DNA of 59,843 nucleotides from positions 74,429-134,271 of the forward strand of contig NW_019091407.1 of assembly GCF_001949145.1 (NCBI RefSeq). The letters run 5' to 3'. Shown here one piece after another: positions 13,101 to 25,100 of this stretch. The translations under genes and the position numbers were made by a program. Source of the DNA: Acanthaster planci (Eukaryota; Echinodermata; Asteroidea; Valvatida; Acanthasteridae). The notes beneath the pieces were generated by a model that was given only the letters and a program-made list of their open reading frames with translations, had not been told where the DNA came from and searched no databases. The stretch's first letter is position 1; each line of letters opens with the position of its first letter.

Positions 13101-16100
13101 ACATTCTGGCCGTTGTATTCGAAAGTTTGTTGTCTGCAGACAAGCAGCAAAACACTAAAGGTACACGGGCAGGGTTTTTTGCTCTGGTTAACTTTTAAGG
13201 GATGCATAGTACGGAATTCTGTTTGGAGGATGTAAATGGTATTGACTACTTTTGTACAGTGTTTCAGGCTGTAGCTTCATTTCTCAATTAACCCTCCTTT
13301 GGTTTTACAGCACAAATGTGAATGAGTGCCCACGGTCACTCTCTTGCATGTGTTTTCTATACGGAACACAAACATGCACAGGTTCAGTGTGTACACAGTT
13401 GGTTGCCAGCACAAAATGACCCAGGGTCTTCGGTGCAGTCCTCTTCATTGCTTTTGGTTTACTGCACAATCATGCACATGAAACAGTGAAGCACAGTTGT
13501 TGGGCAGCACAAAAGTGCAATCTGATATTCCTGTGAGGGACAGCTGATGCAGTGCACAACATGACACAGCTGTGGTTCTTTGAGGTATTTACCAAGTGAC
13601 CCAAAGAGTGACTTCAGCATAGGAGGGTTAAGAAGCTGTTTTCCAATTTAGTTTGAATGATGCCAAGAATCTCTTACTTTCAAATTACATTGTACACTTA
13701 CATAATCACTTTACAAGAGACACCAGGGTCCTATATACTCTTCAGGAATGGCCCTAAGAGCTTAGAGCATTGTAAAGAACCAGGCTATCGGTGCAAAGCT
13801 TGGTTGACATGCAATAAAAGGACGTGAGTCTCCTGTTTTGTTTGGGTTTGTTGGGTCTTCTGTACCAGAGACAGATTTCCTGTTGTCGTTATACAGTACA
13901 TGAGATACATGGACATGTAGTACCAGGGCTTTTAACATTATTTTCAAATACCGAGGAGACCTTGATGGCTTTGCTAACCTTGCACAACTGCTTCAAATCA
14001 TTGCTGGAAAGTGAAGGATCAATTTCATCTGTTTAAATGGATTAGCAACAAGGCACGTGAAATGTTCTGATTTTTTTCCCTTTGCCTTGCACAGTTTTAA
14101 TGACATGGGCTTTGGATCACGGAAAATGCAACTTGCTCTCTGAAAGGTAAGCACCACACAGTGGTTGCTATTCAGATAATGAGTACCTTCTTAGGCCGTC
14201 AATGTGTTTGCATTGATGATTATGGTATAGACCATGTTTTGTAGGCTACCCAATGTCTTCATTAGTTTGCCTGATAAAGTTGGTGGGAGCTCTTGTGCTT
14301 ACCTCTGCTAAACAGAGACTTGACAAATCTGCCAGTTCATCTTTCACCTGTAGACGAATCCATGTTGATGCCTTGAGCAGGATATCTAGCCAATATATCC
14401 ACTCTTTGCAGGAACTAGAGACAACATACAGTACTTTCACACAATTTTTTCAGTAGAGAAAGTTCTAAAATATTTCCAACCACAACGATGACCTCTTCCC
14501 ATGTCATCTTTGTAGGAACGCCTCCCTCCTTCTGGAGTGCATCCAGGACAGCTCCAATGACCTCAGGTCATCGTCCTACCACCTGCTGGCCACCTTCTAC
14601 CCAGCACCCCTCCCTTCCTCCTCGGCCTACCCCTACACCTCCTCCTCCCAAGTCCTATGCACGGCGTTGCAGTTGGTATCCAGCCCCAAGGTACAGGAGA
14701 GTGAGGCTGGAGCATTGCTTACCAAGCTGATATTCTACAAGTGGGTTGCCGGACGTTTTGGCCGTTTATTTTTGTCTTATCGTGTCTCGTCTTATCTCAG
14801 CTGATATTTTTTTGTCTGGTGTTGTCCCAGAGTCCCTTTCAACTCTGGACATCTCGCTGCATGTCGCTTTGTGGTTAAAACGGCAAGCAAAATCAGTGAT
14901 CACACAAAATCAATATCTGCAAGAAGTTATCTCAACATAGCCGTGTAGATAAGGGAACGTTTCATAATTACTGAAGGCAGTATTTACTGCGGTACCGCTG
15001 TATTTTTGCGGTACCAGCATTAAGCCCTTTAGGGTAACTAGTGCGGTGCCGCTAAAAAAAACAGCGGTACCGCAGTAAGTACCACCTTCAACAATCATGA
15101 AACGCTCCCTAACAGGCTGTATAACTTTTTTTTCTAGCTAATTACATTTAGTTTGCTACCCTTCACTGCGGACTTCACCTTGTAAACCCAGCGTTGGTTT
15201 AAGCCACACGTGTTTGCCTTCAGAGTTCAATAGGAACAGAAATGAAATGATCGGTGGTACCTCATGAACTCTGTACATCTGTTTGTAGCTGCAGTGGAAT
15301 TTTTGTTGTCAAAGTAATACCTTCCAGTCCATTGATGGCAACCTTTTTTTGCAGGTTACATTTTTGCTGGTGTCAATTTGTTTTAGCAAAGAACTCCAGC
15401 TTAATGCATGAATTTGCACTTCAAAAGATCAGCATAAAGATATCTTGGCATTTCCCAAAGTCAGTTTTTCAATACCATTTTTGTTTTTATTAGTTTTGGA
15501 TGATTTTGTTTTGGTGGTAGCACGTCTTTGGTCATGATGTTTGTTTGAACTGTTTTTTATGCGGACGAAATAAAACATTTCTGAAATTAAGAGATGATTC
15601 TTACCCTCTTTTTTTAACAGACACTCGGTTGTCAAGAGCCTCAAGAAACTGGACGGCGACATGAGTTCCCCACCTGGTTCACCTGTCAAATCCAACAGCC
15701 CCTCCACCGAGAATGGAACAGTCCATTTTGTGGAGTCTCTCTTGACGAGCCTCGCCTTCCAGCTCAAGTGCTGCAAGCGGAACCTGCTGCAGGCTGCCTC
15801 GGTCACGCCCATGCATGGTGGGTGGGCCGCAGTTGGATGGGGCTGTTAATAAGCAGATCAAATTTGCTGAGCATTTAAGATAACTATTTATTAATTCAGA
15901 AATAGCTTTGAGAGGTCAGCCATTCCCGTTGGTCAAGAGCTCATCACACAGCTGGGCATAAATGGTTGACAAATTGTTGGTTGGCTGTGTGCTTTCTCAC
16001 ATAGTACGCACCACCATACCCCAATATCCATATCAAAACTTGTTTACGCCTACTTGTGAGAGGAATATACCATAACATGGCTAGAAGGTGTTCGAAAAGA

Positions 16101-19100
16101 ATGGAGTAAAATTGTCAAACAAAATTGTTGGTAATTCATAATTTTTGAAACCTGTTTTGAATTTGTGAGTTCAGAGGTAGTTATGAATGGGCAATTTGGC
16201 TTTGGCAATTATCAGCGGCTGTTCTCCTGGTCCGGTCTTAGACTGGACAAGCACGTATTCATTCCCCTATCACATACCAACCAGAGTGGCATCTGGTGCT
16301 TAGGACTACGCCTAATATTGCAGTGAATATAGCTTGTGGAAATTGAGCATTGCCCCATACAACCCTGTTTTATTTCCACTCACAGCCAGGTAATTTTGGA
16401 CTCAAACTGTACCCCAGTCTATAATGTGCTACTGCTGTCTGTGTCCAGGTCTGATCCGTGCCATCCGTAGGTGTGTGACTGAGCAGCCGACCATGCTGGG
16501 ACCCATCTTTGCCTCAGACCCTGCAAACTGGTCAGCCCTCATGGAGAAACTCCTGGCCATCGTCCAAGACATCACTGGCTTCATCCTGCTCATCCTGTCG
16601 GGCCGGGACAGGTTGTCACCCTCCCTGGAGGTACAGGAGGAGAAGGAAGGGCAGGGCAAGGCGTCCACGATGATGGCGCCTTCGTTTGGCCAGATGGGAG
16701 AGGCCATCGAACGTCTGATAGCGGACTTGGCAGCCTACAGGACAGGGGAGGAGGAGGCTGGAGAAGGAGGCAATGAGGAGATGCTGGGGCTGTCGGAGGA
16801 ACATCAGCTGATCCTTGCCTGCTGCTGGCTCAATCTCAAGGTAATAACATCAAATAAATATCTTCGAAAGTGATAAGATATTCAAGGCACAGTCCTGAGA
16901 GCACTGAAGCCTTTTAAACAGCTATTTGAGAAGATGGGAGCATCGCCCAGACCTACCGGTAAGGGAAACCCCTGCAATGATATTCTGATTAATTTGATTC
17001 AGGCATTGTATAGAACAAACAAAGCAAAGAATGATTCCATTCGGTGACAGTGAGCCAGTGCAGTATTTCAACAGAGCATGCTCAGTACAAGGCTATTCGC
17101 AAAGAGCTACACACACCTGTGATAGTCGGTCCTATCAGTCCAGCCATTCACTGACTCACACGTGCGAAAACTTAGCACCATCTGTCTTCTTTTGCCGGTG
17201 AGGGTGCACTTCAGCTCATGCAGAGCAGATAGCCTGACATACCGGTATATGTTTACTTCACAGGAGTGTAGCTTACTCTTAGGAGGTTTGGCTGAAGCCC
17301 TGCCAATGTGCAGTGAGGGCGACCCGGGCATATTGACCTTTGACCAGGTGACCATGATGGCCAATATCTTGGTAGCCATTCTGACCAGGTGTCGGCACAA
17401 GGTAACAATGAGAACCCTAGTGGAACAGCCACACTGACTGGTGAATCAAGTGGCTACATTCTGAGCGTGATATCCCTACTTCGGAAGTTCTTTCCATGAC
17501 CACTGCACATCCAAAGTTGCATTACGCTTGTCCACGAGTCTTCAATCAAAATTGGAATCTTTAATCAAAAACAAGACCGTCCAAGTAAAAAGACTCGAAA
17601 AAAAACAAGATACATGTATGTATGTGGGACAAAGATGAGGCAAAAGGGCCAAAATGTTGAATACTTTCCTTGCAATTTGATGGATACTTCAAAATAAAAT
17701 GAAGTTGGGGAGCACAAGTCCAAATGGCTGTCTTGCAATTAAAGCCTGCCATTACATAAATTTCTTTAGTGTATTTTCTCTTTAAAAGCATCTGTTCCTT
17801 AAAAGTCTTAATCATTGACAGCTATAACTTTTGGGGTTGAATAAGTTTTTTCATAGTTTTTTCCACAATCCAAAGCTTCGTATGTGCCCTTTCAAAGTGG
17901 CAGCACCAAGTACCCCTGGGGATGCATATGCATGCAATCTGTGGTCTGAGAAAAAGTGTTGTTCGGAAAACAGTGCTCCCTTTCTTGTTTATGAAGATTG
18001 CCAACAGTGTAATATGGCTCACCTCTAAATATTGTAGTGTGGATTTCAGTGATGGTGACAGAGAATTTTAATGCTGCCCTGTGGTTGTAGAGGGCGGGGT
18101 TTATATACATCATAACAGAATTCGAGTTAGGTTTCCTTGATGGTGCATATTAGTTTTTTTCCTACTCACCTTTAGGGTGCTATTGATGGCTGCAACCAGG
18201 GCTTTGCTAGGCTGTGCTCTCGCCTCCTGGCCAGTCCCTGTCCAGAGCTGCAGGCCATACCCAAGACCCTGCTTGACCGGGTCCTGGCGCTGGTTACCGA
18301 CGAAGGAGCTGGTTCCTCCTTCACCAAGAAGAGTGCAGGGCTCCCTCTGCTGGTGGAATCTATCGTCAGTGCCGAGCCACGGGGACGAGAGGTATGTTTT
18401 TGGAAGTGGCTTGTTGGGGTCTACTTGTTGGTCTCTGTACTATGTCTGAACGTTGAGCTGACGGGTCTTATCACTTGTGTCCATAAGCATGCTGCATTGC
18501 TCCTTTTTTCCACGTCGAAAATCTAGAACCTTTAACCCCTTCGCAACGGATGACGGTAAGAGCCGCCGTAAAAATTGAGATCCTCAGCCTGCTTTTCAGC
18601 TGTTATTATCGGCCATGCTCGAGGAAACATGGTGAAAGAAGGCAGACTTTGGCTCTTGTATATATGGTGATTGGCCGTGGTGTGTAGCCCAGAAATGGAA
18701 ATACGGAATTTTCATCATAATCACTAGTTTTTTACAGTAGTCCCCACTTTCACGGTGTAATTCAAAGCGTGCAGAGCACGCAGGGCCACAAACCGAGAAT
18801 TCGCGGTTTGGCAGGTGGCCTTCGTGGCCAAGCGAGGCTGGAATTCTCGCGGTCGGCTTTCAGAAAAAAGTTCCCGTCGTCAAGGGGTTAAGACCAGACT
18901 TAATTTTTGTGTGCTTGGCAGAGTTTGTAAAGAATGGGATGTTTCTTTCAAAATAAAGGAAAATGTTTCTTTGCACCATCCCATTGCTGCCAACCAGTGT
19001 TTTTTTTGTTTCAAAAGTTACTGGAAAGGTGTCAGCACCTAGTACAGTTTTAAGCAGTCTCAGTCATGCATTTTGACCGGTACTTGGCTACATATCTTGA

Positions 19101-22100
19101 AGACTGACAATGGCCCAGGGCAAACTGTACATTGGTGCAGTGCACATTCCATTGGAAAATGTTCTGTCACATCTGTCATGCCTTCCGCAGCAGTCTATGG
19201 CCCCCCTCGTTTTGCATGCACGTATGCACCGTCAGTAAATAGCCCTCCACTTGCTCATGATCACGTTTGATCATACAGTTGTTATATTAGCAAATTATCT
19301 AGGCATTCACTGGGTATGAAAGAAAAACTGAGCAGATTTAGAAGGCCAGAGGTTGACGTTAAAGGAACCTTTAAGATTTCTACCACAGTTGTCACTTTTC
19401 ACCATGAACATTGCTGAGAGAGTGTTCTGGAATGTAAGCCTGCCAGTCAGGGGTAATAAAAGGCAGCCTAATATGATTGCTGTCATCAGAGACCACTGCT
19501 GGCCTACGTCATGACTAAGCTGATGGCCCTAGCCAACGAGCCCCTACCATCCAACCCCAACGACAGGCTGGACTTGCCACAGGCCCACGCCCTCAACGTC
19601 ATGATGGCGCTCTTCCGCTGCTCGGCGGTGGGCACCGACATGATGAAGCACTGCCCCGGGGCAGTGGAGATGGCCATCAGCGGGTTTGCGTCGCCCTGCT
19701 GGATGATCAGGAATTGCTCCATGAGACTATTTGGTGAGATTTTGAATTTGAAGGGTGGATTATCGTTTTGCTCTCAATGTTTCAGTTAGTAATTGTAATC
19801 TGGCTTATATCACAAGTTTGTGGCTGAGTATCTCAGAATGAGATACAGTCACAGGTGCTTAATCAGTTTGCAGCAGAGTTTGTGTTAACATAATTTGGCA
19901 GTCTTCGTATCCAGGGACAGAATTTCATGGACAATTTTGTGTTAGTATGAAGTTACAGTTTATGTAAAATGTTTGTTATATATGGTAGACCTATGGGATG
20001 TCGAGTCAGCATTCTCTGCATTGATTAGCCCCAATGTCACTTCATACATCCTGTGAATTACTTGATATCAAGCTTTTACAAAATAAGCCACTTTCTGTTT
20101 TCACTGAAACTGCAGACTAAGACATGTTTTTTGTGTTGGCCTTGAGTTAATCTAGTGAGAAGATCCCAGAGGTCCAGTTCTTGAACTACCAGGCTTGATT
20201 TGATTCTGGAATAAGTTGGAAAATTTTTTTAATGCAGTGAAGCCGGAGAATAAGGTTTTATAGAAGACCATCAGTGGCCGAGATAAAACACATTGGGATG
20301 AATCTAACCCTATATTTTGTTTTATTCAAACTCAGGTGCTCTTGTTGCTCGCATGTTCGGACAGAAGAAAGTACAGGATGAACACTCGCAGATCAACACC
20401 ATGTCCGCAATCACCTTCTTCACCCGCTACCCGGCTCTTCAGCACTTCCTCCTCAAGGAGCTGAGAAAGTTTAAATTAGGAGAAGAGCTGAAGGGTAGTG
20501 AAGATGAAGACGACACAAAAGCTGGAGGGAGACTGAGTGGAGGGGATGAGATGGAAAGCAGCTCAGTGGAGTGGAGACAGGGACAGGATGCAGTGGTGGG
20601 CAGTTCTGGTGAGGCCGGCCAAGGCATGGCGGGAGATGGAGTTGGCCAGAGGGGCGGGCTGGTTGGAGCAGGAGGAGGTAGGAGAGATGAGGGAAGACTG
20701 TTTCTCCATCCCAGTCTCCATCCAGTGCTCACCTTACTGTCCAAACTGGGGCCAGGGGTTGGCAACAGTGACACTCAGTAAGTATCAAAGCGTGTCTGCT
20801 TATCATTTAGTGTCTTACTTTCCTAAGAAACAAACACTGTATTAACCATATGCTGCCGGGTCTAAATTGAAGTTGCATGACGAGTTCCCCGGGGATTTTC
20901 AAGATTTTCCATTTTCAAAATTCTTCAAAAATTCATAACTTCATTTACCGGACGTTGACACCCACACGAATGACTGTCTGGAGGTTATTCTAATCTGACA
21001 GGCAACATCTATTGATGCCCATGTATTTCATCCAGGCCTGCCGCCTTGTAAAGAGAGCCCAGATTGTGCGGTGTTGCATAATGTTCTTTTGTTCCCGAAA
21101 CTGGCCTAGTGTGCTGCTTGCACATTTTCAAATGCGGCCAGATTAGCATGCAGCGATATTGTATTGCTCATCGCTGGAGCGGTTTTGTCCCCAGTGATAA
21201 TCCTCTCACACTGAATGCCAAAAATAGTGGTATACTGTTTCAAAACAACTACGGATAACATCCGCTATTGACAAATGAAAAAATGTTGGCAATTCCCAGC
21301 AGCCTGGTCTTCGTACCAAGTACGGTCTTTTGTACAAGGCCTCGCTCTATTTTCCGATTTTGGGCACCCCGACTATGTCTACAAGATCTCTGGTACCAGG
21401 CACCCCAATGGTTAAAGGAATGTGCTATTTCCATACATGTACTATGTTGCAACCTACAACTGCTAGAATGGTTGTGTTAACCCTAACAGCTTTAGTTTCT
21501 GATGTAGTTTTACAACAAATATTGTATTGCTTTTTACCTTCTTCAAGAATTCTTCTTTCCAATGAGTGTCTTGTCTTTTGGCACTAAAATGTCTCCAAAA
21601 TGCCTGGCACTTTCTATTAAAACTTTGCCATAAAATGTGTGATAAATATACACCTCGCCCATTTCTACAATTGGACATCTGACAGTTTTAGACCATTTAA
21701 AGGACATAACAAGTTACCTAACAAATTGTCCAGCCCCCCAATAAAAGATTGATGTGACGGTTCACAGGTCATTGTGGGAATTTGTTGAACCTGTGAAACA
21801 GCTGGCCGGCAGTGCAATATGCGCTGTGCGTGAACTGGCAGCCCGCTCTCTGGTTCCCCTCATACGGCAACATGATGTGCCACAGGAGATAGTCGGAATC
21901 ATTGACCAGTTGCCTGGCATTGCCGAGTCTGCGCGAGATTGCAATCGTCTTCACGGAGAATTGCTGCAGGTGGAGAAGTTGTTCCAGGCAGCCCTGCAGA
22001 ACGAAAGGTGGTGAACCTCTTCCATAATGTAATCAAATAATGACAGCTACATTTGGAGGGCTTATTAACTACATTTTCTTGCAAATGATATCTTGTCTTG

Positions 22101-25100
22101 TAGCAAAATAGGACACAAAAAATGTATGTTTATCAGTGCAGTGGTACGAACAATTTCATGGGATAGCAGGTGAAATGTTCCCTTCCACAAGGTGGAGCCT
22201 CTTCTTGGGCAGCATCTGCATTTCAGTATGTGTGTCATCCTCATAACCAGGTGAAAAATATGTGCGTATGTTGAGATAGTTGTATACTGTTCAGAAAGGT
22301 CTGCATCAGCAATGGTATTATTCAGTGCGCCCTCATTTATGTGTAGTTAGTTCTACAGTTGGTCATTTCCAGCATCAACAGAAAAATTGTAGGTGAATAC
22401 CAATCAACAGTAAGCATTTTTACTCTAAATCATTCTGGCCAAAAAACATGGGTTGGATTTCACCTTGATACAGGCAAATTTAAGAGACTTGGAAGGTCAA
22501 GCTAAGCGCAGAGTTGTTTCTTATGCACGTCTGTCTCGGCTGTCTCTCAGTATTCAACAGGAAGACCTGGTCGGAATCCAAGCCAAGCTGGGTGACAGAA
22601 CATGGATAGCGGGGCACAGCAACCCCTGTGCGCCTGTCAGAGCTCTGTTTGTCAACGTGGCACTGGCGGTGCTTGCTGAGTGCCACCGAGTTTGTCCAGA
22701 TTCAGGGGCCATGACGCTTGCAGTGGAAATGAGGAGAATTCTGAGGGCATATTTTGAGGGTACTCCTTCACCGTTTCAGGTCTGTTCGTTGTTCTGTTTG
22801 AAACCACAGTCTCAAGATTTAGTCATGATTAATCCTTATATTTGTAAGGATCTCAGAATCAATGCTGTATCAGAAAATCCCAATCCAAACTTTAGGTTGA
22901 ATTTTTAAAAGACTTTTTGTGTGTGAGAACTGTAATCATTTTGTAATAAAGTATGTTAACATGCCTTGTTTTTGTCTGTTTTCATTCCTCGATGTAGATT
23001 GGTGTAGCCACACTCAATAAAGCCATGTCAACTGCCTACCTCAGACTGATCAAAATGACCCCTGATTCTTTGACACCTGACTTGCTGACCTCCGTCCAGG
23101 CTCTTCTGACCTCTCAAGACCCAGATGTGAAATTAGCCACCCTGGGCTACCTGCAGTCTAGCCTGACAGGCGTGCTGCGATGCTGCAACACCGCAAGTAT
23201 TCAGTCGCTCCAGCAAAGGATGGTGGACTTGCTAACGTGTCCACAGCAAGACAGTAGCTGTCTGGAGAGGTCCATTGCACTTTGGGTGGAGTTAGGACAA
23301 GGAGCGCAGGGTTCTCAAACCCAGCCATCCTGTGATTGGGAGTGTCTCTGGAATGCACTGAGGGGATTGGTGGAGGGCCAAAGGGGGAGTGGTCTAGTTG
23401 CAGCGTCATTGCCTGCTATTGGTCAGATGTTGCAATGGAACCACATTAAAGACAGGTACTGCTTACGTGGCTATTTGAAGGCCTCGTTTGAACTATGTAT
23501 CCTGGGTGCATGTTGTCATTTGTCTCACAGTTTTTGTATTAACAAGGACTCATAATCCCACCAGTTTACCAGTAACTTTATTGCCTGTGGCTACAATGTA
23601 CATGTATATAGTGGAACAGTGATGGATCGATTATTCTCGGAACCAAAAACTGTAGAGATATTGTGGGAAAAGTCACCTGCACTGAGATTCTGTCCTTGTC
23701 AATTTTAGGTCTCCTTTAATATGCACGTTTGTTTTCACTTCATGTACTTATTTGAGATTGAGAGTGTATAACTTTGAGACGATTTACCTCCCTACAGTCA
23801 GTGGGTTCTAGGTTCAGTCGGGCTTGCCTGTTTTATTTGAGAAGTAAACGAACAAAAAACAATTACAAATTCTAAAATTTGTGCATGTTATTCCTATCAA
23901 AGGATTCCAGAAGCACGCCATCAGGGGTCAACTTTCAGATTCTATGTGCAGGCTACATAGCAAAGTACACATAATTACAGCATTAGTCATTGTATCAATA
24001 CAATGAAACCATCTTCTTCCAGATTTCCTATAACGTTTATGCTATTTTTGCACTGACTGCCTTTTTTTTTAAACCAGTTGGACACATATTGATGCCTGGT
24101 GCAGCTGGATGGTTAAATACAGCCATCCCACGCAAAGCGAGACTATACGATTGGCTGCCGGCCAGTCAATGAAAATAGCTGCACCTGCAGTGTGGAGCCA
24201 GATAGCAGAGCAGCTCAGCGAGGATAGGATAGACATAGCATTGGAGTGAGTCACTTCAACTTGGATTCCATTTTTGTTGCTTTGAAATTGTAAGTCAGTA
24301 AGTCAGTGTGCGCTGTGTGGTCTTAACGTAGTGCAGAAGACTGACAGAGAAGAATGGTCACTGAAAACCACATGCCTGAGGCTTGGCCAGCAGTCTCGTA
24401 CATTCTCCTAAGCTTGTTTTAAACATTTCTTGAAGACCGACCAAGCACATATTTATTTCCCATTCATAACTGCTTCATAACTATGAGTCAGAAAGTCAAA
24501 AAAGAGTTTAAAAATTACAAATTTCCAATGATTTTGTTCTCGAGTTTTACGTCATTTTTTTTATACCCATGTAAAAAAAAAATGGTATGTGCCTGTCGTG
24601 AGTAGTTGGCGCACCCATGATGTGTACTCTGTGAGATGGTGCAGCACACAATGAGTTAGCCAGTGTGCTTTATCACTCGTTAAAGACTGGCCACATGATG
24701 GGCTCTCATCCGTGGTTATGAATTGTGGTTTTTGTACCATGGTTTCTTAGTTCTGCATGGTTATTAGTGTTTTCCCAGAATCTGTGTGATAATTTAAGCG
24801 AATGAAAGCCATCACTAAACAGCAATGAGTCCAGTATTTTTCACTCAACAGAACAAATTTTTTCAAGGATTGTAGTTTTAAAAAATCCCTTTAACAACCT
24901 TTTACAAACTGCAATTTCATAACGTCCGTTTTCTGCAACCACGGCAACAAAGGAACAAGTTCTATAGATGTATGTGAACCTGCTTAACATCACTAACAAG
25001 TGATTCTAGCCCTTTTCTTAGAGGGCGGAGATTACAATCGAAATGGAAGATACGTGTACCACATAATGCAGTTGTGGTTAAAATGCACAAACGCTGCCAC

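Noticed and set aside
20439-20774. Pro/Ser-rich minus-strand frame
   Set aside because: Antisense reading of the purine-rich low-complexity insert in THADA exon 20.
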